Assembly: GCA_028583415.1 (NCBI GenBank)
Contig: CM053266.1
Span: 46,192,726 to 46,256,725 of the forward strand
Source: Protea cynaroides
Taxonomy: Eukaryota > Streptophyta > Magnoliopsida > Proteales > Proteaceae
DNA length: 64,000 nt
Direction: 5' to 3'
Shown here: positions 1-10,933 of the stretch, piece by piece
Layout: every line of letters starts with the position of its first letter
How positions within the stretch are numbered: position 1 is the stretch's first letter
Program-made: the position numbers and the translations under genes
The notes under the pieces: generated by a model
The model's database searches: none
What the model was told of the DNA's origin: nothing
What the model saw: only the letters and a program-made list of their open reading frames with translations

Positions 1-480
1 ATCGTGATGTTAGGGTATTCTCCCTGCCATGATTGAATGAAAATAAATAAGAGGTTCGTGGGATTAAAGGGAGGGGATAAGAATTTGACTATATCTTTTA
101 GAATGGACTCCGGGGGAATATAAAACGCATGGATAAAATTAGACAAAAACTAAAATAGATCAATGGATCAATAAAATAATATCATGAAAATATAAAGAGA
201 AAATTTGATGAGTGGCCAACTTTGTCATACCTTAGTCAAGTTGACTAGTCTATTGACACTCCTAAGCCATAATCACATACATTCTTCTTTACCCAAAAAA
301 AAAAAAAACCACATATTCTCTTCTTTTTTTTTTTTTTTAATATTTATTCAGAAAATAGACGTGTATAAATCTGGATATCAAACAAATAAAGGTATTGCAT
401 CCAAAGAGTGGAAATAATTAATGAGTCTGGCCAGAGGGAGAGCTTTCTTGGCAAGGGCATGGGTGATACCATTAATAGTC
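1..480. other. Intergenic, AT-rich, no gene seen
   Basis: AT-rich sequence with A and T homopolymer runs around 295-335. I see no coding exon or recognisable element. The last bases before 481 resemble the end of the repeat unit that follows, so the tandem array may begin slightly further left. Confidence 0.5.
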
Positions 481-1195
481 TATTGTGGCTAAGATTCATC
501 CATCATCTCCTAGGGTGAGACAATTTGCAGAAGAAAATGGAAGAGGTCAGCACAAGAAGGGTAGGCTGGGGATCTATGTCTGCTCTAATGTAAAGTCAGA
601 ATCCAAACAACAAGTAACAGATAAGGTCAACTCCTCAATAGAGAAACAAAGGTTGAGATGTGGGAGGTCGTAGAAAGTCAAGGGAAACCAAGACCTTAGC
701 CTTAGTTAGGTGGTGGTGTGATTGGGTTATTACATAAGTAAAGAGATACATGTAACTCATATGAACGAGCTCTATTTATAGTGTTGGCTTTAGATGGACT
801 TAAGCTTGTGTGAGTGGTTGCACAGGGACGCAGGCGCGAGTATTCGGCGTCTCGCCTATGGTCAGGCGAGAGTCACTTCTTGTAGGTTCAAAAGGCGCAA
901 CTTAATTTGACATCTTGGGTCTCTGCTGGGTGGCTTGGTCAGGGATATGGGATGTGTTGTTCCTCATGTAAATCTCCAAGTTGTTGTCAGTGCATTAATT
1001 ATGATGTCTCTTGGCTTAGCGTGTTAATTGTTCATGTCTCGTAAGTGACCATGGCATTAAATGCTGCGAACTGGGTGTGCCAGAGCGAATTTGCCCTGGA
1101 TCTTATACTTGTCAGGTTGATGCATCAAGTTCTTATTAGATGATGCTCTATCGACATGTCATGATATCACTAATTGGTTTTATTCATACCTAACA
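481..1195 (+). repeat. LTR-like repeat unit A (about 715 bp)
   Basis: This unit and the one starting at 1202 are diverged direct copies: both begin TATTGTGGC or TGTTGTGGCC, share the word GGTGAGACAAT near the start, and carry the same internal order of blocks. Both have a TATA-like CTATTTATAGT (about 770 here) and end in CCTAACA or CTTAATA. A start close to TG, an end in CA and a TATA box suggest an LTR. No internal retroelement region lies between the two units, so a tandem LTR or another repeat class is possible. Unit A also serves as the empty site for the solo LTR inserted in unit B. Confidence 0.5.
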
Positions 1196-1201
1196 GTAAT
1201 A

Positions 1202-4200
1202 TGTTGTGGCCAAGATCTGCTCGTCGTATCCTGAGGTGAGACAATCTGCAAACGAAAGAGGTCAACACAAGAGAGGGGCTAGGATCAAGGCCCCGTATCC
1301 ACTCCAATGCCAAAGTCTGGATCCAAATAGCAAGGAGCAAATAAGGTCAATTCCTTAGTGGAGAATCCGATGCTAATAAGAAGGAAGTTGTATAAAGTCA
1401 ATGGAAGCTAAGCCTGTAAGACCCGCACTCCATTAACTTGGTCTAACCGTGTCGTGTCAGGTCTTTCCATCATTCCTGGACCAAGTGGACCGAGCGTGTG
1501 AAGATAAATCACAAACCAGGTATGAGAATCGAGTTAAAAACACTAAAAACATACCTAAGGTCGCATGCCTGAGTAGGAATGGTCGACCATAAGGAAGGGA
1601 ACCAAAAATATCAAATCCAGAACCCCACGGTCAATGATTTCGACCTTACGGTCGATGGTTTATGCGACCGTATGATCGACCGTGAGAAACCCAGATCAGA
1701 CTCCGAGTTTTGGAAACTTTCCTAAACTAAGGGATTGTTTTCCTAATTGAAAGAGGACTCTATATGGAGAGTTTTTCTCTATATAAAGGACTTCCCTTAG
1801 TCTTTTTCACTCTTTTAGAACATTAGTAAACCCTAGAAAAAGAGAAGGAAAAGAAGGAGAAGAAGAAAAAAGCTAAGGAGAAGAATTTGCTGAGAAGAGA
1901 TTGGCTCTCTATCACAGGCAAAGGTATGAAACGAATCTCTGGAGATGTAAGCTCTAAGTATAAGACTTCTATGGAGGATAGGCAATATCAACCTATTATG
2001 ATCTATGTGATTTTCTTAAGAAAATCCCAGGGAGAACCATGAGGAGTGAATTTGATGATTAGGGTTGATAAGAAATTACTAATGATGGTCATAGGATGAC
2101 CTTAGAATAAACCCCATTGAAGAACATAAGAATTTACTCTGGAGGAACTCGAATTTCATATAGACTGTGACCAGAAATCTCAAGGTCGTAGCTACGGTCG
2201 ACCATAGCATGACCAGTATGACCAGAGGATCGACCATAGGCATTCGGGAAGATTTCAAAAATCATATGGTCGCAGCTACGGTCGCACCATATGCGACACG
2301 GTCGCACCATATGCGACCGTAGGGTATCGATCGTAGACAGTAAGGTCGATACAGTATGAAACCATATGACCAATCAAGCACCTATCAGTGCTCTGTTTCA
2401 ATTTTCGACTATTGTGATTGATTCTATGCTTGTATGTTTGTAATGTGCATCTCATATGCCATCTAATATTCCTGCTATTACTATTTATGCATATTTAATT
2501 ATGTTTATTTATAACATGATGATGATGATGCTAGAAATAGGCATGTGAATGTATGTGTGTGGTTGGTGTGTTGGATGTGAGTCGAACATCAGGGGGAGGA
2601 TGTGGCATGGTGGTCTTCGACCTCATCACCAGACTCTAGCTCTATCTCTACTCAAGTCTTGTCCACTGGTATTCGTCGTATCGCCATTACCTTAGTAGAA
2701 CTATTACATCGTAGGGCATCAGGGGAGGTGATATCAGACCGTGTGGTCTCTGACTTTGTCGGGGGGCCTTAGCTCTATCTCTATGGACGTATTGAGGGAT
2801 GCTGGGGTGAGGCCTTGGATACACTGTTTGGCATTAGGATTGGTTAGTTGTGAGCCCAGTTTGCAAGCCCTCACCAATAGGGACTTACGTGTTGGTATGG
2901 GTAGGGCATCATCAGGAAAAATATTGACGGTATTTGATCCAGACACTTTAGCTCTATCTCTATTCCATGGTGGGTGCATGTGGGACAACAATGGTGTTTG
3001 ATCCATTAAGAGGATTCACACACTCATGTATAAAGGTGCGACGGCCACCAAACCTTTCTATATCACATTGTAAACTTATAAACCAGACCAAAGATGATGA
3101 ATTGAATGCATGCATATGTTTATTGCATTGTTTTGTTTGCTCACTGAGTCGTGATGTTTGCTCACCCTTTCGACGTCAAATATTTTTAGTTGATGATGCA
3201 GGTCCTACGGTTGAAGAATATATGAATGCGTCGACGTATGGACACGTTACTGCGATGGACGTAAAAACTGAAGAAGGTGAGCATGATTCATCATGCGAGT
3301 ACAACCAATGTGTTTTTGCTTAGGTTTAGTTGTAGTTTGAACATTGGATATGTAATTGATTATTTATTTTTATGTCTTATGGTTTTGAGATAATTGGATT
3401 AAATATTTATTTATCATTGTTAGACTCTCAGTTCATTATCTGTAAGACTTCCGCTTATTTGTTTATTACCTCTGATTATTAATGTGGAATGTGTGTGTGA
3501 TTTGATATGGTGGGTACAACCTATGCGAGATCCTGGGTGAATGTTTGATTCTCTATCCGAAGCTACGAAGGGAAGGGTGGGGAAAGAGAAGTCATGCTCC
3601 GCCGCCTCGCAAGCAAAGAGGTTTCAAGATACCAGGCGACCAAGTAAACAGTCCCGAGCAAATCTTCTAGAGAGCGTGCCCTTTGTTTCTACTCTTTCTC
3701 TCTTCTAAAAACAATTATAAATCATAAATTTTGAAATAAAAATCCAGCTCTTGTCTACAGCAACTCTATCGAAAGAGAAAGACGATCCTGCTGTAAGCTC
3801 TTGCCTGCCTCAAGTATGGAATTGTAATGGTTTCGCGATAACCTGGTATAAGTCTATTCGATCGACGGAAAGTGTCCTGAATCTAAAGTCAACTTTTTTT
3901 CTCGGCCTAACTGTTGATTTATTGACAGTTCATCACACCATTCTGGTTAGACCAGAATTGGGGTGTGACAAAGACCATAGCCTTAGTCGAATGGTGGGGT
4001 GATAGGGTTGTTGCATAAGTAAAGATATACATGTGATTCAAGTAAACGAGTTCTATTTATAGTATTGGCTTTGAATGAACTTAGGCTTGTGCAACCAGTT
4101 GTAAGGGGGCAAACACGAGTATTCAGCGTCTCACATGTAATCAAGAAAGAATCATTTCTTATGGGTTTTGAAGGCGTGACTCGACTTGACGTGTTGGGTC

Positions 4201-4459
4201 TCTATTGAAGGACTTGGTTGGGCAGGCATTGTTCCGCCGAAGGAGAAAGGTAGGCATAATTAATGCAGATACCCAAGTTATTCTCAGCACCTTAATTATG
4301 ATGTCTCTAAACTTAACACATTAATTGCACACATTTGTAGGTGAACATGGCATTAAAGATTATGAGCCAAGTGTTCTAGGGTGGCTTCACTTGCTTATTT
4401 GGCGTATCGAGTTTTTTTTTTTTGGTAATAATGTATCGAGTTCTTATCCATGCTTAATA
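1202..4459 (+). repeat. LTR-like repeat unit B, interrupted by a solo LTR
   Basis: Second copy of the 0.7 kb unit, present as 1202-1414 and 3971-4459. The break falls at the point that reads continuously in unit A (AGACC then TTAGCC). Copy B carries CTATTTATAGTATTGGC near 4055, matching the TATA-like box of unit A. The unit ends in CTTAATA just before a foldback MITE. The element family is not identified. Confidence 0.5.
1415..3970 (+). mobile_element. Solo LTR, probably Ty3/gypsy (Tekay/Del-like)
   Basis: A 2,556-bp insertion beginning TGTAAGACCCGC and ending GGGGTGTGACA, so it has canonical TG...CA ends. The flanks are AAGCC (1410-1414) and AAGAC (3971-3975), a 5-bp target duplication with one mismatch. 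A TATA box (CTATATAAAG, about 1780) lies in the expected U3/R region. No gag or pol is present, so it is a solo LTR. The same start occurs at 63820, directly after what looks like a polypurine tract, which supports calling this sequence an LTR. It contains short internal repeats: GGTCGCACCATATGCGAC twice near 2280-2325, and TAGCTCTATCTCTA three times near 2636, 2770 and 2950. The chromovirus assignment rests on the LTR terminus style and is inference. Confidence 0.75.
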
Positions 4460-4469
4460 GTATTCTCAC

Positions 4470-4708
4470 AGATTCAAATCCTCTCCTCCCAGTGATTCGG
4501 GAGGAAGGGGATGCCCCCGTTGGATGGCCGATACATAGGGCTTGGGGGAATTCGAGCCCTCCATCTGAGCTGACACTCCCTGTCAGCTCAGCTTGTCTAC
4601 TCAGATGGAGGGCTCGAATTCACCCCAAACTTCATGTATCGACCATCCCTTAGGGGTGTCCCCCCTCCACCTCCACGGGAACCTCTCGGAGGAGAGGATG
4701 TGAATCCG
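4470..4708. mobile_element. Foldback MITE (CCTCTC family)
   Basis: The ends are inverted: GATTCAAATCCTCTCCTCCC on the left and GGAGGAGAGGATGTGAATCC on the right. The interior also folds: CCCTCCATCTGAGCTGAC near 4558 pairs imperfectly with sequence near 4590-4612. It has no coding capacity. Relatives with the same CCTCTC tip occur at 7737, 44125 and 62783. Confidence 0.65.
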
Positions 4709-5321
4709 TAATGTCGCTCACTCTTTAGGTCCTGCAAAATCCAATTCAGTAGTAACTTGTACCCACGTATTGTATCGTCATTAACTATATTTTCAATACC
4801 CAACGTAACCCTCGGAATGTAGGGGAAATTACAAGAAGAAAACAAAATCCTCATGTAATAGATATGGAGAATGATGGGCAAAATGTCAAGCGGAGAGACC
4901 GAGGAATCATTGGAAAGCAAACGGATTCTCTTTCTCTCCTTCTCAACCATTCCTTCTTTTCTCTTTGAAATGGCAAATGATTCAACATCAATTTGGTAAT
5001 CTGCATCTAAGAACTGTCTCCTTCAATTATGTTGCTGTCTGCAATTAAACATCTCTTTATAAACTTATCGATCGATGTTTCATTAAAGTAAAAAATAAAA
5101 AATATATATATAAAAGTTGATGATGATGTTCTTAGTGATGATCTTATGAGTGACGTTAGAGATGTAAAAGGAAATGTTAATCAAAAACCTAACCATGATT
5201 CAATGAACATGTGGAATCAGATTCTCATTCTTGTAAGCCCACTTTAATTAATTACTACTAAACAAATACTTCTGCTTGTCATTATCTTAATCAATTGGAT
5301 CTTCTCATTGTCTCTTTCCTT
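4709..5321. other. Intergenic, no gene seen
   Basis: AT-rich non-coding stretch. From about 5219 it contains a diverged extra copy of a block that recurs near 5648 (ATTCTCATTCTTGTAAG...CACTTTAATT), so it is part of the repetitive area leading into the large duplication. Confidence 0.45.
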
Positions 5322-6790
5322 GTTACAATCAACTTCATCTTGTATCTTTTTATTTTTCTATCAACTGGTCTTCTACCTTTCAACTTTGAAGAACGTAGGT
5401 GTAGTGTGGTTGCTTTTACTACGAATATGGCAAGATCTCCAATCAAAGGGATCGAGAATGGTTTCTATGCGCTACTTGTTTCCCATAACAGAGAACTCAA
5501 TGGAATAATTCTCAGAATGCGTAAGTATATAGGATTAATCTAAGTACAACCAAGCTCGATCGTCTCCAATCAAATGGAGAATGATTTCTATGTACTAATT
5601 GTTTCCTAGAACAGAGAATTCAATTGAATAATTCTCGGAATGTGTATGTAGGATCATATTCTCATTCTTGTAAGGCCACTTTAATTTGTAGTAAACAATT
5701 AGTTTTGGTTGTCATTATCTAAATCAATTAGATCGGATCTCATTGTCTCATTCTCTGTTACAATCAACTTCGTCTTGTACCTTTTTGTGCTTCTGCCAAT
5801 TAGTCTACTTTTCTAATATATAAAAAAAAAAGAGAGAAAAAATTAATGGTCTACTTTTTGTAGGATAACCATGAAAACCCACCACCATTGTTGTGGCAAA
5901 ACTAAATACCAAAGTAATCTTGAATGTTTGTGTAGTGCAACTGATTGTGCTTCGAACGCAACATTTCCAATCAAAGGGAGAAGGGTTTCTATGCATTACT
6001 TGTTTCCGAGATCAAAGAACACAATGGAATAATTCTCAAATGAGAATCTTATGCTAACAGCCTAGTAATTTTAAGGGGAGCGAGAGCATAATGAAGTGGT
6101 CAGGTGGCATGTGGGCTATCCCACTCACATACCACACAACAAATTAGGTTAAATTACTTATGATTATGATATTTCTTTAAAGTTCAGATTGATTGCAAGA
6201 GAAATTAAAGGAAAGGAAGCGACAATTTTTAAACCTAAAAGAGAAATTTTTATAACTCTAACAGAACATGATTGTATAAATTATAAATTTTCAGAATTTC
6301 TTACCATATTTAATAATGATAATTATTAAATGTAAAATTTATTTTACTTTTCAAATGCAATGAATTTTGAAGTAAAATAAAATATAAGTTAATAACTAAA
6401 TATGGAATAATTTTGAGTTAATTACATAGTCTTATAACAGAATGTGCTTTAACGATTCCAAAAGTTTTCATTTTATGTTTAAAGTTTTCACTTTCCTCTT
6501 CTTTTTAATTCTCCTTGCAACCAATCAGAGCAAATGAGGTATCTTGTTCTAACAAAGAAGTGAAGTGAAAATTTGAAATCTCGTCTTATTTATCCTTTTA
6601 TAATTGTCAAAAAAAATTTAAAATATGGGCAAATAATAATTTGGACAAAAAAAAAAAAAAAAAAAAACAAATCAGTACCTCCTATTCTTGATTCATTTTT
6701 CCCACAAAAAGAGCAATATTGTAAAATGCTTCATGGAATAGTTTGAGAGGCTTTCTTACAAGTCTATTTTCTTTGACTTGAGTTAGGTTG

Positions 6791-6863
6791 ACCTACTTGA
6801 CTTAACGGTTAGAGTATCGCTTTCATATGTTGAGAATCATTGGTGCAAATCCAATAGCTTGCT
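6791..6863 (+). pseudogene. Plastid-type trnM-CAU relic, copy 1
   Basis: The sequence begins ACCTACTTGACTTAACGGTT, has a CAT anticodon inside CTTTCATA, and a T-arm ATTGG...CCAAT. It closely follows plastid elongator tRNA-Met as I know it. The 3' acceptor strand (AGCTTGC) no longer pairs with the 5' ACCTACT, so it cannot form a normal tRNA. It is probably a fragment of plastid DNA, or of plastid-derived mitochondrial DNA, in the nucleus. A second copy lies at 12403. Confidence 0.6.
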
Positions 6864-7736
6864 GTCTTGTTCTATGCCACGAATTGGGATAGCTAGCCAA
6901 TTAGGAGCAACATTGTATGAGAACGTATTACCCATCTTCGGGGGCAAGGGGTTAGAAAAATAAACCAGCCGTATTAGCTCATCAACTCGCCTTAATGCAC
7001 CCTCACTATATAGGTGAAACCCTTGCCATTGCAAGTTTCATTGCACCTATCGCTCATTCTCTACTCCTAATCACCGTTGGTCGAAGGACTTGTGGTCCCT
7101 ACTGATTGCACTGATCTTGATTCCTGCCTGAGTCTTGATCCCTATTATGGAATGTTTGTGAGTCATAATTAGATTGACCAGATTTAGTGTTTTCTTCTTC
7201 TTCTTTCTTCTTTTTTTCATTTGTAATATGTGTCAACCATCCGATAGCATGATCACCACGTGTGGACCATCTACAACTAAAAAAAGTAAAAATAAAAAAT
7301 AAAAAAGACTTGATCAAGACTAATCCCATTTATAGTACTAATTATTATAGTACTAATTACTATAGCCTTGGTGTATACAAAGGCTTTGAAAAGTTTAAAT
7401 ATTTAGAGAAAAAGATTCCACAGTGTGGACCATTCTTTTTAACGTTTTCTTGTATTTTGATATTTCTCTCTCCTCTCTAACATTATGGACTCATTTTTTT
7501 TTTATGATAATACTTCTCACATCTCTATTGATGTGGCCTGGGAAATTCTCTCACAATGATGTTGTGAGGAACATTATCACTTATTTACACACGATGTGCT
7601 AGTACTACATCCGTGTACAAATGTACTCATATATAACCCTAAAAATATTATATTGCTTTAAAATAAGCAAGCATGTTTAATACCAATAAATTACAGAATA
7701 ACACAGGAACATATGATTTAATTTGATTCTCATAGC

Positions 7737-7978
7737 GGATCTGCATCCTCTCCTACCAGTGGTTCTGGGAGGACAGTGGTAACCTGCCCTGGATGGCCGC
7801 CACGTGGCTCTCGGTGAATCCGAGAGCCACGTCCGATCCGACACCCAGCCGACAAGCCTAGCCGATAGGGGGTGTCGGCTCAGACGTGGGTCTCGGATTC
7901 ACCCGAGAGCCACGTGGTGGCCATCAGAGATAGGTTGCTGCGTCCTCCTAGAACCACTGGGAGGAGACGGTGTGAAGC
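7737..7978. mobile_element. Foldback MITE with nested palindromes
   Basis: The ends pair: CATCCTCTCCTACCAGTGG on the left and CCACTGGGAGGAGACG on the right, with GGTTCTGGGAGG and CCTCCTAGAACC just inside. Two inner hairpins carry the same arms, CGTGGCTCTCGG and CCGAGAGCCACG (about 7802-7830 and 7886-7914). The element is absent from the paralogous position in the second copy of the duplication, so it inserted after the duplication or was lost there. Confidence 0.65.
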
Positions 7979-8505
7979 TATTTTATTGTGATAATATATT
8001 GTAAATTTAAATACAAATTTTTATTATTTATGCACCATAAAACTAAATAATGATTCATTGAAATTTTGTTAATTATTATAAACTATTAGACCGTCGATTG
8101 TGATTAAAATTGATGGTTAGAAGACGGCCTTACCTAGGGAGTGGAGGTGGGATTTGGATCATCTCCGGTCTTTGGAGGAATTATAATCGTGATCCAGCAA
8201 CTGAAGTTCATTTAGTGCATATACCAATACATCGATATATGCACTAAGTGAATTTCAACCGAAAATCTGGACAAGAGACGACGACTTTTTCCATAGAAGT
8301 GTGGGACCTATTTGAATAATGGAATTTGTGACAAGGAGATCCACAACCCTTAGAAATCATCAAGCCCCACTGTAAACAAATGATGAGCTTCTTGACTTAA
8401 ACAGCACTAGGGAATAACCAATTTGAAATTAAATCGGATTAGTCATTGCAGCTGGTTTGGAAACAAGGTTCTAAGGTTCTGGTGATCGGTATTGAACATG
8501 ATATA

Positions 8506-10933
8506 GTGATGTGTAGTGAGGATCCCACTTACTCAAGTGGATCTTAATGTATCCCAATGTACTTTGAATGGATCGAAATATGTGTTGATCCACTTTTAGT
8601 GGATGAGATTCTCACTACACAATTACCTCACTACAGAGGATCTTTTTCCCTCTATCATCCCCTTCTGTCTCTAAGTGAAATACCTACAAGTGAAATACCT
8701 ACGTGCAAAATAGAGGAATGTAGAGAAATCAAAGGAAAATAATTTATGGGAAAAGAAGGAAGAAGAATACAAAGAGATAAATGAAGAAAAACATATCACA
8801 GTCAATTAGGGGTGTCAACAGGTTGAATTCAATTCGGATCAAATCGGTGTTGGGTTTTATGGGGGTTGATCAAAACATGTTCATTAAGAGGTTTGGATTG
8901 GGTGGATTACACTGTGCACATTAATCAACGAGCCAGTCCGGTTTTGAGTTGTTATTGGGCTTAGCTTATCAGGTTGTTATGGGCTGGTTTGGGTCGGTTC
9001 GGATTGAAAACCCAGTAAAAAATCCATTAAGACTATTCAGAAGACTGAAGTAATAAAGGTAGGTTTATTGGGATACACTGGGCACATTAAGGAATATTGC
9101 TAGCTTCCCATCTTGTGAACAATAGATTTTTTTTTTTTTTTGGTCAATTTTTATTTATTTTTTTGTGATGACCTCGCAATAAGGTAATGGATAAACATGT
9201 ATCAGATGTATGCCACTTTAATTACATGTAAACGATATATTACAATAACCAAAGATAGACAATGTTCGTTTAAAGGTAGAAAAATACTATTGAACACATA
9301 AGAGTGCCATAGATTTCCCGTGTTCTCTTTTCATTAGCCCAACAATTATAGTAATGAACTTATTCACGATTTCCTGAATAAGAAAGAGCATATTTTTTTG
9401 GAGATGGCTAGACATAAATTTTTTTCCCATTTTTTGTTTTGCACAAATAAGAAATAGCATGTTAATTAAGCAAATATGAGAAATCTAAAAACCTTAAAGA
9501 ATAACTAATTGACAATTTATTTATTTTTTTATTTTTTTTTATTTTTTATTATTCACTGATGACTTTGATTTTGACTTTCATTTTCATTACAAATTCATCC
9601 AAGACTTACATTATTGTAGGGAAGTGAAAGGTCATGGCAAAGAACAATTGTGGGATTTATTCTTTTCGATTTTTAATGCTTGAGTCTTTGGGTATACAAT
9701 AGAAGGGCAGTTTGTTTTTAGTGACGGTAGCGAATCAAATCAAAACAGAGGTCCTTTCAAAAAGAAATTTACCATCCGAAACCAAATCCACCCAATCTCC
9801 AAGACTGCATCAGAATTAAAATTAAAAAGTCCATATAAATGGACAACCATTGTGTGGAAACTTATACACACAAGGCCACCCGGTTACAATCGATCCTCTC
9901 CATCACGTAGAGAGTTTAACGGATTTCATCGTGGTCCATGGGATATGAGTGAGTCCTAATGGATAGATGTTGGGCCCTTTCCTTCACGGCACGGCCCTAC
10001 TCGCCGGTCTTGTATTCTATCACATAAGTTTGTGGACTTAACTCCTTGAGAATGAAGACCAAATTTCTATGTATGTGTGTTTTTTCCATAGAGAGGCTCA
10101 ATGATGTTGACTGTATGACTGGTCTTATGGGTTAAGATTAAGAAGAATCTTGAACAGAAATTAATACATCCATTCATTGACGATAGCCCTTTCTGCTTTG
10201 TTTCGTCCTTATAGATGCAACATACATAAAGCATCCACTCACTGATGATTTTGATTTTGACTTTCATTTTTGTTATGAATTCGTCAAAGACTTGTATTAT
10301 TGTGGGGAATTGAAAAGTCGAGGCAAATTACTGTTGTAGGATTTATCCTTTTCGTTTCTTAAAGCCTTGGTCCTTGGATATGCAATAGGGAAGTTTATTT
10401 TTAGTGAGGAGAATCAAATAAAAACAGAGTTCTTTCCAAAAATAAGAAATATATTAGTTGCTTCAAAACTAAAATTAAATTGTCCATATAAATGGACAAC
10501 CACAGCACACACAAATCCACTTCGTCACCATCGATCTTCTCCATCACGCGGAGAGCTTAATGGAATTCAGCATGGTCTGTGGGATGTGAGTGAGACCTAT
10601 AATGATAGATGCTGGGAGTAGAATGTCTTGTATTTTATCTCGTGAGTTTGTAGACTTCACTCCATGAGAATAAAGACCGAATTATTATATCCATGCATAA
10701 CGGGTCTTATGGGCTATGACTAACAAAAATCTTAAGAAAAGTTAATGCATCCATTCATTTGTGATAGGTTTATGCCTCTAGATTTGTAGGTCAACATTTT
10801 GATTCTTGATTTCATATGATACCTTCAAATAAAGCTCTGATTGAAAATTGTCTTTTGACTGTGAAGCTGTCATTAGGTCTTCTCATAGTTCTATAGTTGG
10901 TCGATCTTGTCTGGACTGAGCTTCTATTTCCGT
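8506..10933 (+). repeat. Spacer between the large copies, with its own tandem duplication
   Basis: No gene is seen. About 9551-10240 and 10241-10790 are diverged direct copies: both hold TTTGATTTTGACTTTCATTT, then CCATATAAATGGACAACCA, a CTCCATCACG block, and a CTCC(T/A)TGAGAAT...AAGACC block. A hAT-like sequence starting TAGGGGTGTCAACAGG begins near 8809. The CCATATAAATGG word looks like a TATA box, so the duplicated unit could come from a promoter or an LTR; this is only a suggestion. Confidence 0.5.
8809..9070 (+). mobile_element. hAT-like non-autonomous element, fragment
   Basis: Starts TAGGGGTGTCAACAGGTTG and continues with the GGTTTGGGTCGGTTCGG style of sequence typical of the widespread plant family whose ends read TAGGGGTGTCAA. 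It is related to 12957-13515, 54445-54633 and 57991-59667. The right end is not clear. Confidence 0.45.

Larger units (their letters stand above)
5322..8505 (+). repeat. Large direct duplication, copy 1 (about 3.1 kb)
   Basis: This block matches 10934-14023 in the same orientation with few differences. Matching landmarks include GTTACAATCAACTTCATC, a tRNA-Met-like stretch, and a tail ending GAACATGATATAG. Each copy has its own later insertions: here 7376-7990 (including a foldback MITE), in copy 2 a hAT-like element at 12956-13515. Within the block a motif of about 90 bp (around TCTCCAATCAAA and TTTCTATGC) recurs three times, near 5435, 5565 and 5958. No gene is recognised. Short ORFs are conserved between copies simply because the DNA is similar. 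Confidence 0.8.

Noticed and set aside
2741..3323. Overlapping frames on both strands near 2.7-3.3 kb
   Set aside because: They lie wholly inside the solo LTR and show no gag, protease, RT or integrase motifs.
6837..7034. 65-codon frame conserved in both copies of the large duplication
   Set aside because: Conservation is explained by the recent DNA duplication; surrounding non-coding sequence is equally conserved, so there is no sign of protein-level selection.
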